Assembly: GCA_951394405.1 (NCBI GenBank)
Contig: OX596334.1
Location: 1,054,001 to 1,118,000, forward strand
Length of the DNA: 64,000 nucleotides
Direction: 5' to 3'
From: Coprinellus micaceus
Lineage: Eukaryota > Basidiomycota > Agaricomycetes > Agaricales > Psathyrellaceae
Below, piece after piece: positions 33,396 to 44,599 of this stretch (position 1 is its first letter; every line of letters starts with the position of its first letter). A program made the translations under genes and the position numbers. The notes beneath the pieces were generated by a model. It searched no databases, was not told where the DNA came from, and saw only the letters and a program-made list of their open reading frames with translations.

Positions 33396-36300
33396 ATGTC
33401 GAACATTCCCTCGAGGTTTGCAGCGAAGGGCGGAGGGACCAGGCTGCATTCATCGCTTGTGGGGAGGGAAGAGTGTAGGCTCTTTGCAGAAGGGCGTTGT
33501 CGAAACGGATCTACCTGCCTTTTCTTGCATCGTATCTCGATCAAGCGCCCTATCGGGTTCCGTGACTGCAAGACGAACGACGTTGCAAGACCTTTGCGAC
33601 AAAACTATGACCATACACCTCTGGATTTTACAGTTGACTTAGAGGGAAGTTCCGTCGATACGCCGAACACTCTTCGATTACGCCTCCAAGACATTCAAGC
33701 ACGGCCACAGGGCAATCGGTGAGTTTGTTTGCCGAATCCGTTCAACGTTCACAGCGATACCACTCTAAACCGTATCCAGCCTCCACGTTTCGAATGACCA
33801 CGACCATGCCAGGAACCGCGACCTGCCATCCATGTCACCTCCTAGCCGAGCATCGGATGCCCCTGCTGCCCAACAGAACGCAAATCAACGGCTGAGGACC
33901 AACCCATGTTTTGAATGGGAGAAGACAGGAGCGTGCACGCGAGGAGATGCTTGCTGGTATCGACACGATGTAAAGGTTAGCCCGTTCTCCCATTCTCTAC
34001 TCAAATATATAGAATCTGTGCTGATGATGCCCCTCTTCGGTGACGTCAGAAGGTCGACCCCGCACCGGAACCAGTGGACGAACCGCCTTCATCGCCTGTT
34101 GAAGACTCAAGTACTTACCAGAACGAGGCTGAGCGGCGACGGAGGCTACTGCTGAAGAGCAAGCCTTGCTTCGCATGGGGGGAAGGCAAGTGTAGGAGAG
34201 GAGATGCGTGTTGGTACAACCATGGCTTGGAGGTGCGTACCTTAAACTCTGTCCAACCCATCGGATCTCTGACAGGGGGACACCTATGTCATCCAGGTTG
34301 AAATTCTTCGAGTGATTTCTTCAGTGACAAAAGCAGAAGAGGCCCTGGCCCATGAAGAAGCCGAAGAATGTAAGAAACGTGCGGCAGAGGAAGAGCGGGA
34401 GGAAGAGGAACGTCGACGGATAGAGCTTGAACGCGTGCGGAGGGAACTTGAGGAAGTGGTCGGACGAGCGGAGCTTGAATGCCCTGTACGGAAGGCGATC
34501 GAAAATTTCTCGCGAAGGCGAGAGGGAGAACGGCGTCAGCAGGAAGAAGTAGAAGCTCTTAGGCTTCAGCAACAGGCCCCAAAACAACGGATTCGTAAGG
34601 AAATACAGGGTCAGATAGAGGAACGCAAGCGAAGGGAGGAGAATAGGAAGAAAAATGAGGAGGAGCGGAGTAGGAGGGAGGAAGAGTGGAAACGGAGAGA
34701 AGAGGAGCGCAATCGCAAGAAGGAGGAGTGGAAGGAAAGGGAGGAGAGACGTAAGAGGCAGGAGGAGGAGCGTGCAAGGAAGCAAGAGGAGTGGATGGAG
34801 AGGGAGGAGAAGCGTAAGAGGAAGGAAGAGGCGCACTTAGAACGGGAGAAGAAGGCCGAAGAGAAACGGCAGCGCGAAGCGGGAGTATCGGTGCAACGGG
34901 TCGTCCAACAGAACAACCTCGTCACATTCGCAGCCGGCCTCCATATCGAACATTTGATCCCAGGATTTGACATGAGCTCGATACTGGTGCGAGATCTTCC
35001 GAAGAACACGACCGACAAGGAGATCGTTGGCTTGTTCAGGGACCAGGGGATGGAAGAGAAGGAAGTCAAACTTGTCAGCACGAAGCCAGAGGGTGACGGT
35101 CAAACTGCGAGGATAGTCATGCGTAGCGAAGTCGCTAAAGTCCTCGCACCGGGCCTTGAAGGCTTGGAGTTCAAGGACAAAGCCATCAAGGTCGAAATCT
35201 GTCAGTACACAATGCCAGGCGCGATGACATCGTTCTCTGGTGACAAGGGCGCGATGACATTGTCGGTTAGCTGGCGACTTCCCTCTGCCTCAATGGTTGC
35301 CTGCTACAACACGGTGGAGGAAGCCCGAACGATGGTCGCGGATCTAAATGGGCGGCTCCTCAGAGATCGGAAGATTAGCGCGGTGATGAACCCCAAACCG
35401 ACTGGAACGGCTGCTCGGTACTGGGTGGAGGCGTCCATAAAGATCGGGAATCTTGCCCCGGAGACTGAGACCAACGAAGTTCAGGTACTTGCCCTCGCGT
35501 CAAGTGTTCGGTCGATCAAATCTTTCGCATATGACAGCGAGTCCTTCCGCGCCCGAGTCGAGACATTTCTCGAGGGTGAGGGATGTGTTCCGGGGACCTT
35601 CCAAACCACAATTCAGGACCATACTACAATGAAGGCGACGGTGGAATTCTCAACCCGCACAGGCCTGGAGAAGACAGGAACATCTCTTCAAGGCGGCGTA
35701 TTGGGGGCGCCTTGCCCAAAGTTGTTCGTCGCGATCCCCAAGGCCCATCAGTACTCGATCAGTATTCCTCCCTTCCAGTATAAGGCACAGGAAGCGCAGT
35801 GGGAGGCAATGACGGAGTCTGCCAGAGGTCAGGGGGCTTTTATAAGGGTAAAAGAGGGCAATCATGGCAAGACTTACGTCAACCTCCATGGATCGGACGA
35901 AAGGGAAGTGGGGACGATGAAGGTGCGGGTGGAAGGTCTAGTAGCAGGCGAGGCATTGGACGACGCACAATATTGGCACACGGGATTTTTGCGAACGGAC
36001 GGCAGTCTGTTCAACCGAGTCTTCGAGCAGACGGGGGCATGGATGTCAGCTGACCCCAGAGCACGGACTCTTCGGGCCTTTGGCTCGAACAGCAGCATTG
36101 CCTTGGCGAAGGACCTTATTCGAGCAGAGGTTGATCGCCTGGTCTCAATAGAGCGGGATGTCCCCATCCCTCGATGGTCTGTCCGCTTCTTTGTTGCTAC
36201 AGGGCTGGACGCGCTGAAAGAAGCGATCGGGGAGGACAAAGTCTCCCTTGACGTTTCTGGACTGGACCCCAAGATCCGGGTGCGAGGAGGCGACGATGCA

Positions 36301-37029
36301 GCCCAACGCGTCTTCGAGATCATGTCCAGGGCCAACGATTCGCGAACCGATAAGCTTCCGCCTGCCCACAAAGTTGATGATGAGGAGGCCTTATGTCCAG
36401 TCTGTTACGACACCCCAGCACTTCCCCAACGCCTTGTTTGCGGTCACTCATGCTGCACCGCGTGTCTTCGACATTACCTTGCATCTGCTTCTTCCTCCAA
36501 TAAATTCCCTCTCGTTTGCATGGGCAACAACGCGACATGCAACACCCCCATTCCCATCCCCGTTATGGAGCGCTACCTCACAGACCAGCAATTCACCCAT
36601 CTCCTCGACGTCGCCTTCACGTCTTACATCCAGTCCAACGGTGGCAAGTTCAAATACTGCGCAACCCCCAGCTGCGCCATGATCTACCAATGCGATACGG
36701 GCCAGAAATTCCATCGTTGCCCCTCCTGCTTCGCCACTATATGCTCGTCTTGCGATAAGGGGGCACACGAAGGTATGACCTGCGAAGAGAGAAGACTTCA
36801 GGGCGATCCAGCCGAACAGGAGCGTCTCAACGAGGAATGGGCAAAGGCGAACAACGCTCAGCGCTGCCCTGGGCTATCTTGTGGGGTACTGACCGAGAAG
36901 ATCTCCGGCTGCAACCATATGACATGTGTGGGGTGCAACGCCCACTGGTGCTGGTTATGCCGGGGTGTTTTTCCATCTGAAGCAATCTACTCACACCTCA
37001 ATGAAGTCCACGGCGGGTTTGGAATATAG
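33396..37029 (+). CDS. CCCH-coiled coil-RRM-like-RBR E3 ubiquitin ligase (1144 aa)
   Basis: Exons are 33396-33718, 33780-33975, 34050-34232 and 34297-37029 (1145 codons). In order: three CCCH fingers (CRLFAEGRC..CLFLH, CFEWEKTGAC..CWYRH, CFAWGEGKC..CWYNH) in residues 1-230; a Glu/Arg/Lys coiled coil at about 240-440; an RRM-like domain from about 458 (SSILVRDLPKNTTDKEIVGL); a long middle part of unknown fold; and a C-terminal RING-IBR-RING2 module from about 934 (CPVCYDTP...CGHSCC). RING2 contains GCNHMTC, whose first Cys, about residue 1106, corresponds to the catalytic thioester Cys of RBR ligases. The RING2 opening is CPGLSC, one or two residues longer than usual. Expected role: ubiquitin transfer by an RNA-binding protein. 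The N-terminal exons are shared with the short gene at 29632. Confidence 0.9.
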
Positions 37030-37166
37030 CTTTGATATGTTGAAACGACATGGCATTTCGGTTATCAACACCCCACGTACTAGTATTGGATACAGGTATA
37101 CGACCAATAAATATCTTGGACAGATAACACGCAATATAAGTAAACCCTTTTACGAACCGGCCTTCA

Positions 37167-37189
37167 GGGACTGGGCCAGGTGACCAGAC
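37167..37189 (+). promoter_or_regulatory. Shared upstream motif of CCCH gene 4
   Basis: GGGACTGGGCCAGGTGACCAGA ends about 105 bases before the ATG at 37292; TATATAAA lies 57 bases before the ATG. The GGGCGCC half is degenerate here, but CAGGTGACCAGA matches the copy at 30721. Confidence 0.5.
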
Positions 37190-37291
37190 CGACTTATGTT
37201 ATCTCACTGCTTCTTCAAGTCTCGTGGCTGCTACTATATAAACCACCCTGCCATATCGAGGCCGTTTGCTTACTGCTTCCTTACTACCACC

Positions 37292-38441
37292 ATGTCCAAA
37301 GCACGCATCTCGCCCACAACAACCGCTGGAGGGACGACCTCAATCCCTCCACCGGTTGCGAAGTACCGGGGCGAGTGCATGTTCTTTGCTCAAGGGATGT
37401 GTCGAAAAGGGGCTCAGTGCCCTTACGTACACTCACCTCCAACTGGGCGCCAAAGCGAGGCCAAGAACGGCGGGCAGAATAACAATGCCGAACCCTCACC
37501 GAATGCCCATGCTCACCCATCGCCGGCTCGCAGAGCGAGCCCAGATCTAGAGCACGCCGACCTCAATAAGTCCAAGGGTCCAACGAGTTCTCAGAAGGGA
37601 CCAAAGCCTCAGGGGAAACCAAACCGCAGGTAAGTATATCACGGTCAGCTCGGCGCTGGTGCCCAGGTAATCTAACTAGGATCCCGAACTTGAAGGCCTC
37701 CTAAGAAGCAAGAACTTGAAGCAGCATCCCCCAACATTCTGGCCAAGCAGCGCACACAACCGGGCTCGCCGTTGGTTCAACAGCCGCCTACCCAAGCGTT
37801 CAATGAGGGAAAGAAGTGCCGACAGGCGAAGACCCAGCCGTGTGTACAATGGACCAAGACTGGGAAGTGTACAAGAGGAGAAGCATGTGGGTATCGGCAT
37901 GATGCGAAGGTTCGTGGAACTAGCCCCAACTTTTGTATTCGGCGTTCCACTCATACCACTGAACGTTCGCGTTTCTATACACAGGGGGATGGGGAGAGCG
38001 GGAGGGATAAAGCACCCTCGTCCACTGGCGAAGGCCTACGGAAACCTGGTGATAACACCAAGAAAGCTGAGGAGCGAACCCACCAAGCGCCGAGAACGGG
38101 GCAGCCTTCAAGTTCTACATGGGCAAAGGGGTCGTGCAAACAGGGACTCGGATATGGGCGTTCGTCCCAACATGGCGCAGAGGTGAGCATATCCAGAGAC
38201 GCCCCGAGCCCTTTTTTAAAATACCACATTCCCAAAGCAGGGCATGGGGCCACGAGTAAAGCCAGCAGGGAAGAAGAGGCGTGAGCCTCCTGCAAGCCGC
38301 AATTATACTCCTCGGGGACGAGAAGTGATGCCAGAGCCGCGACCACCGTCTGAGGAGGATGCCGCCCTGCTCCAGACACTCGAGAAGGAAAGTCAAAAGG
38401 CGTACATCTGGGCCCTGAAGCGGGTGTGGGGGGGTCGTTGA
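37292..38441 (+). CDS. CCCH zinc-finger protein with degenerate third finger (316 aa)
   Basis: Exons are 37292-37629, 37696-37909, 37985-38182 and 38241-38441 (317 codons). Finger 1 is CMFFAQGMCRKGAQCPYVH and finger 2 is CVQWTKTGKCTRGEACGYRH, both intact. Exon 3 carries WAKGSCKQGLGYGRSSQH, which lines up with the third finger of the genes at 29632 and 33396 but has lost two of the three cysteines, so it cannot bind zinc in the normal way. The tail ESQKAYIWALKRVW resembles the end of the gene at 30872. The N-terminal MSKARISPTTT matches that gene's MSKGCISPTAT. Predicted RNA binding. It converges on the minus-strand DUF7923 gene 233 bases away. Confidence 0.83.
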
Positions 38442-38674
38442 AGTCCAGGGTAGGCAAGGGACGTTATGTGAAGGTCAACGATCAATAGCAAGAAAGTAAG
38501 GAACAGATATGTAATCAATTGATACCAAAAATACAAAGTAAATACCTTGGAGAATATGCGCTCCCGCCCAGGCGCCCACCCGATGCAATGAAGCTCAATG
38601 GCCCAGGGAGCAAAGAATACCTCCTGATGTACAACGTCAACGACAACGATAAATATTGGCTCAACTCGCCCCTT

Positions 38675-40559
38675 TCAGGGTTCACTCTTCGTATCCTGAG
38701 GTGAGGGATTGGCCCCCGTAAAGTGATCCATCACACGAAATTGCGCAGTCTGACTGGGGGAGGCTGGGGGATTGGGCGTGTGCATCGTCGCTGATACCGG
38801 GGGAACAGACGTTAGTGTCATGTTGAACCAACAGACAATGGATTGCCACTCACCTCCTTTAAATTTACACTTCCCGTTCTTTACGTACTTGCACTTGTCG
38901 AGGAAGATGCACTTATGTCCATAAATACAGGTGTCACCCCAGGTGCACTTGTTGCCTGAGCAAAGCCTGCTCAGCTAGGTTCAGAGGAAGTGCAAGCCAT
39001 GCGCCACGTACTTTTGGTCATCGCAGTGCAGGGTAGCGACTTCGCCTTCTTCCTGAGGGCGTCCAGCTGGGCAGGCGTGAAATCGTAAAGATGATCGAAG
39101 TGACATGGTGTATGCTTGCATCCTGTGGGTGAGAGATAGTAAAGAATGCAGGGCGCTGGCTTCTCTACATCGGGGAGGAACACGTTAGCGATGGGAGTGC
39201 ACCGTCATCGCTGTTAGACTTACGAGCCCACAGAGGCTGCAAACATGAGTCAGACTCGACGGACAGAAACGATGGTAGGATAGAAACGTACCAACGATGG
39301 GTCAACCAGCCTTGTTCCAGGCGTCGCAGGAGCTGGACTAGACCGTTCAGTGACGGACTCCGACCTCTCCGACCGAGCAAGAGAGGTACCCCGCATTCGA
39401 GGCGTTGGGGGCGGTGGGCCGGTGAAAGCCGGAACTGCACCGCCTGACGGAAGCTCGCTGGTGGAAGGACCCGGGGTTTGAAGGGCATCCAGGTTACCTG
39501 CCATGAATAGTCCAGGAATCCAGAGGACAGGAAGGCCGAGGTCCTTGATGCCAGATGCAATTTCGTTGTAGCTTTGAAGAAGCATTAGTTTCTGTTTGTA
39601 ACCTGAGGTAATCTGGGAGCGGAGGGCTGTAACGTAGCCATTATCATGGCAGCCTGTGCCGGCGATGAGTAGTGACCGAGGCTGAGCTATGAACCGTGGC
39701 CTACCTGCAAATATGATTCTTTCTGTCTGGGGTAGCCTTAACTCGGCGTCCAGGAAGCCTGCAGCCCTATTAGCAAATGCTGTGGAGGAACGGACCTGGG
39801 GTACGAACCACTCACCTTTGATTTTGGCGTCTGCGCCCTCCTTTGCATACCCCACGTCTGCGATAATAAACCGCTCTGACGCCAGGTTAAACCCAGTCAT
39901 AAATTCCCCAAGTTTGTTCTTTGCTTCGTACTTGGAAATACGGCCGAACGTCTGCGCCAGGCCATGCTTGTTTAAGAAAGCATACACCGAAATTTCGAGA
40001 TGAGGTCGACCAGGAAATTGCTGTTTAACCGATTCCGACAACATGGAGGCTGCTTTGTGGCCGCCCGCTTGGCCTTCAGCGATTAGGTCGATGTTGAAAA
40101 TTGCTCCATCACCGTCTATGAGTACGACGATGCGGCATGGCTAATGGGCAGCGTCAAAGGAGTACGGCGCCCAGGATCTGCTCAACAAGCACCTTTAACT
40201 GATTTAGAAGATCGTCTCGTAGCCTTTCAAGTTCATCCTTCTCTCTCTTCAACTCTGCATGCTCTAATTCGATGCTGGTGAAAGCACGTTTCGAGATGGA
40301 CAGCTCGCGCTGGACATCTTGCAACGTGGCTTGGGACTTCCTTTCATTTTCGACTATTTGTCGGATCTCATCTGAATAAAGTACTTGAGAGAGCGCGGGT
40401 GATCGTGAAAGAGTGCAGCATACCTCCCATTTCCTCGTAGAGGGAAACCCTATCCACCACTCTGTCAGTTCGTGGTAAAAACAAGGCAAAGTCTCCTCAC
40501 AGTCGTCCATGGGCTGGAGTGGGACCTGCATCGGTGGGGATAGAGTCTAATGGAGGCAT
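38675..40559 (-). CDS. DUF7923 (NYN/PIN-like) plus CCCH zinc-finger protein (466 aa)
   Basis: Ten exons: 40559-40501, 40461-40424, 40371-40193, 40140-39816, 39758-39705, 39653-39292, 39236-39224, 39164-39012, 38955-38854 and 38790-38675. They sum to exactly 467 codons, including a 13-base microexon and a 39-base first intron. A coiled coil lies at about residues 33-90. The DUF7923-type domain starts near 93 with IVVLIDGDGAIF (acidic pair at 101 and 103), then ADVGYAKEGADAKIK and GCHDNGY. The C-terminus has a short finger (CILYYLSPTGCKHTPCHFDH) and a CCCH finger ending CTWGDTCIYGH, whose first Cys is in the previous exon. The domain family is fungal and known mainly as CCCH proteins; nuclease activity is inferred from the three acidic motifs. 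The start is the first in-frame ATG downstream of a stop, and an upstream exon is possible. Confidence 0.8.
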
Positions 40560-40978
40560 AGCAGACTCGTACAGAACCTCTGCCTCATCCCCTTGAGCAA
40601 ACGGAATGCGGTCGAAGTTGGAAGGAGTCAAGAGCTTCCGTCGGCGTTTGGCCTCGTTGCTCTACTGTGACATCTGACAAATTCGTGACCGCGTGACACC
40701 CTGGGCGCTTAAAGTCACTGTCATCCTGACGGTCTCACCGACTAGACCTAGTTCTCAAAAGGTAGAGCCACTGGTCACATGGGTCACATAATACAAGATA
40801 TAAATCGCGTCTCTTTTCTATTTGGCATTGAATCGTACTAATCCAAAATAATCGATTAACATTGAGATGGACGAAGGCATACTACATACTTCGTAGCAGA
40901 GTTCACGAGTCCGAGGTCACTCGGCACATAAGGTTCAATCCTCACAGCTTTTCACCCGAACACTCCGGTGCAGTTCTT

Positions 40979-42672
40979 TCAGCGAGGAGGTCCGTAGTTG
41001 CACTCGGCGGGTACCTCCGATAGGGCTTCATGAAAAGCTGCAAGTTGATGGGTCAGTGATTCCATCCTGAAGCTGGCAACCCCCCTACTTACAGTCTGGA
41101 AATTTATGAGGGCACCGGATACCCTTATAGAGCATGCAAGCCTCGTCCTGACAGTGGTGAGCAAAGAGGCAGCCAGTTCCCGAGTCGCACCAGCCGGCCA
41201 GTTGGTTCTTGCATGCTACTCCCTGCCGGAGATGTTTCAGGAACGCAGCAATATCGCGACCCGAAAGAGCTTCTGGGTGTTGGAGCCGACACCTCTTACC
41301 GTCTTTGCACTTGTCGAGGGCGCTCCGCGGACCGAGTACGGTGAGACAAAGTCCTGCAGTCGAATTCGAGGAGTCAGCAATGAACGCTCACAAGCCCAAG
41401 CATCTAGATATGATAGGCTAAAATGACATTTACCTTTGTGGTCCAAATTCTGCGAACGTCGGGAAGAACGGGTCGACCCTTTGTCGTCGTCCCCCAGATG
41501 CGTCAGTCGGAAAAGGCCGGGAATATGGAGAGAAGGGACGTTGAGAGCTTTGAGTTCCCCCCGGGTATCGAAATCATTGTAGATGTCTAAAATGACAAGT
41601 TTGTCCCAGTAGCCACGAGTGATCTCATTCACGATAGACGTGGCGTAACCCTTATCATGCGAGACTGTGAACGTAGCCATGTTAATTCAGGGTAACGTGA
41701 TAAGAGGGGAGAGCTACTTTCCTCCAAGGATGACTTTCTTGACCTGCGGATGCGCAACTAGTGCGTGTAGCTGGGCTATGTCGGTTATTAGCTCCACGGT
41801 AAGTAGTATGGAGAGAAAAACGGGACGAGCCGTGTATCTTTTGGTCAGTTCTCTCCTTCCCTGGCCCAACATCGGAGACATCGCAGTACACAGCGCCTTG
41901 AAATCCGTAATGGAAGTCTTCAAGGGTCTTCAGGGTTACAACCTCCCCGTTCCGCTGAAGGGCATTCACCAGATTCACGCGGCTCAGCCACAAACGGATG
42001 GATCGCTGGTCACTCCCAGAAGAATACTTTGCGATCCCCTGCATCAAGATAGTCACGGCTTCGACCCCACCATCGTAGCCTTTTTGCATTAAGTCCGTCC
42101 CGAAAACGCACCCGTCTCCGTCAAGTAACACCACGACATGATCAGGCTGCGAACAGCGGCAAGGCTTGTCGTGGCCAAGTTCGGTGGGGACGCGGCTACT
42201 CAGCCCTTTCATCTGGCTGCAAAGCTTCTATTGAGCATCGACGATGTTCTGGCACTCAGTCGACGGTCTTTGAAGGAGGTCGCAATTCTATTGGGTGGGC
42301 CAATGGGTAAATGCGCAGTTGTTTTTATAGAAAAATGAGGTTCACCATAGCCCCAGAGCGCGCATCCCCGTCTTCAAGTGGACCCACGTTAGTCCCTCGC
42401 CCCTTTCCCGTCGTATCAGGTGCGCCCACGTCAAAGTCCACGTCCACGTCCATCGCTTCGTGCTCAGGGGAGGTGCATTTCTTCGGCGTATGTGCTTTTG
42501 TTGAACTGCCTGACTCTGGCATTTCTGCCGACGGTTGGCTTCTGAGCACTCTGTCGCTGCCTTTCCGAGTCAAATGTTGACCCTTCTTTTTTCCAACGAG
42601 AGCGTCGGGGATGGACTGCTGAGATGACGTTTTCTTAATGGGGCGCTTGGGTTTGCTGCTGCTGGGCGCCAT
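40979..42672 (-). pseudogene. DUF7923/CCCH gene with three inactivating lesions
   Basis: The ancestral exons can be traced as 42672-42346, 42287-41831, 41775-41722, 41664-41434, 41353-41093 and 41037-40979. Together they total 463 codons with no frameshift. VVVLLDGDGCVF, SDVGPGKERTDQKIH, VILG and SHDKGY mark the DUF7923-type domain. CKDGKRCRLQH and CKNQLAGWCDSGTGCLFAHH are zinc-finger segments. Lesions: an in-frame TAG at 42230-42228 between the N-terminal region and the domain; the donor after the DQKIH exon reads GC (GCTCGT, 41830); and the donor after the 54-base exon reads GA (GAAAGT, 41721). The neighbouring paralogues have proper GT donors at both places. A shorter start at 42212 would avoid the stop but not the splice faults. 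Confidence 0.75.
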
Positions 42673-44599
42673 CTCGTGGTAGTCGTTGAACGAGTTCGAG
42701 TGGACCAGAGAAGGGGGAGTTTCATGTCCCAGGTCGTCACCGTTTGCAAATGCCTTTTATACCCCGTTGAAAGGGTGTCCAGTCGGGGCTCAGAGAAACG
42801 ATAGAATGAACAACGGCTCCCTTTCACGGATGAGAGGCATGCTCTCAGCCCTTAGAGACGATTGATACCAGCCAGGAATGTCGTTATGGATATTTGAACA
42901 AGCAGAGTTAGCGGGTGCTGTCCGGGACAACGCATCTTGTTGATGTCCGTTGGAGAGTCGAACACCACCAAAGACAAGGAATATCAAATAAGTAAGAGGC
43001 GATTGAGGCGGTTGTCATTCCATTCACCTGGGTTGTTATCGTGCCGGCAAATGCCGAGAATTTCAGAAACTGACCAATTCTGCGGGAAATAAGGTGCTCA
43101 GAAATTTGAAATTCTAGGACGGGCCTCCAGTAGACATTTACTCTGACCTCACCAATTCTTACGGGACAAAACGCGGAATTGGCCCATCCAGGCATCGATT
43201 TGTCATTTTGTGTCCGTGCACGATAACATGTGGCTGTGCTGCAGGGATTGTTATCGTGCATGTCGTCGTGCACGGCGCTTTCGACCGTCGCTAATGGGAA
43301 GGGCGAGCACTCCTGGGCCCAATATTTTCAGAGGTATACCAGCATGGTCCTTTTAGTAGAACCCCTTAATTTCAGACCTGGAAAGGCCACAGGAGCCGTG
43401 CTCTGGCCCACTTTATCCACCCATCGCGCTTAAGCGCTGGCGTCGGGGTGAAGGACTAAATCCTATCCAAATTTGGAGTCATGGGAAATATAAATTTACC
43501 TACATGATCGGTACACCCTCGTAGCTTCTCCAGGTTTTGCGGTCAAGGTGGAAATAGGCCTACCTTGACCCTTGAGTCATTTGAGATCCCGGCATAAAAA
43601 CATGGGGTGGGCATGTACCCGGAGGTGTCTTGTAGGGCGCCCTTCCGGGACCCTGAGCCATTGTAAGTAGGGTCTTTATTATGCAGGAACACTGCAGCGG
43701 CACTTTGTTCGGGGTGCTCGAGTTGATCTCCTCGCCTCTCCCCGCAGCGCAGTGCGGGAAAATTTGGTTTTGGGTCCCCTCTCCGAGCCATTTTACAACG
43801 TCCCCGAGCCGTTTGAGGTCTGAGATGACTCGAAAAACTGGTCCCAAGCTATTCCAATGCACTCAAGAATAGCCCCTATTTGTGCACTGATGCGCCTGCG
43901 GCACAATTCTTTTTCTCGATTTTCCCTCGTTTGGTACCCAGGTGAATGGCACCCACTGGCAAACCATTGAGGCAACCATTCCTCGAACGAGAGGCTGGAA
44001 AGCTTTCTAAGAAAGAGAGGTTGTGTTGTACTCACCGGTGAAGACATTGAGACCAGTAAATGGGACAGGAAAGGAGTTCGCCCAGGTGTAGGGGCCCTGA
44101 GTAGAGGACGAGTACCCGGTATCGTGAGTTTAGCAATGGGGGATGCGCACTAGCGGCGCACCGATCGTTTGAACCGATGAGAGCGAAACCTGGGGTAACA
44201 GACTCCGAGTACCCGAATATCACGCGCTTGTCGGGGTTTCCAGAGGCGAAGAAACGGTAGTAAAGTCGTTTACAACCGAGAACTCAAGTTCACGCTGGTG
44301 GAAATGTCACCACGTGACTACATAAGCACCTTTTTGGGGTAAGCTGAACCATCTTATCTTATCTCGACGCGAAATGCCCATTCAGTCTTTTCCAGTCGTT
44401 GGTCGCCACCCCACTCAAGAATCCGACATTCTGTCCCTCCATAGTAGAATGAGTATCGGCAGTTGGATACAAGATGAGGAGAATAGAATACAACTATGGT
44501 ACAAGTATCGTTGCAAGAGTTTCATTGCACCCAGCAAATGCAAAGACTGGGAAGAGGGGTCACCAGGCTGCAGGGTAGCGACACACGCTCCGCTCCGGT
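42673..44599. other. Long intergenic stretch with hairpin
   Basis: About 1.9 kb with no convincing gene. It contains a 12-base inverted repeat at 43217-43260 (listed separately) and a further TTGTTATCGTGC at about 43034. The first about 100 bases hold the promoter of the pseudogene starting at 42672. Confidence 0.4.
43217..43260. repeat. Inverted repeat / hairpin
   Basis: TGCACGATAACA and its reverse complement TGTTATCGTGCA flank a loop of about 20 bases. A third copy, TTGTTATCGTGC, lies near 43034. It may be a worn transposon end or a protein-binding palindrome. Confidence 0.6.

Noticed and set aside
34321..34836. Minus-strand leucine/proline-rich frame of about 170 codons
   Set aside because: It is the complement of the Glu/Arg-rich coiled coil of the CCCH-RBR gene; such purine-rich coding always yields an open Leu/Pro/Ser antisense frame.
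34312..37029. Self-standing RBR gene starting at 34312
   Set aside because: The frame opens upstream through the acceptor at 34296 and joins three CCCH exons in phase; position 34312 is not an ATG.
40979..42212. Intact DUF7923 gene starting at the ATG at 42212
   Set aside because: This start avoids the in-frame stop but not the two faulty donors (GC at 41830 and GA at 41721), so a pseudogene is more likely.
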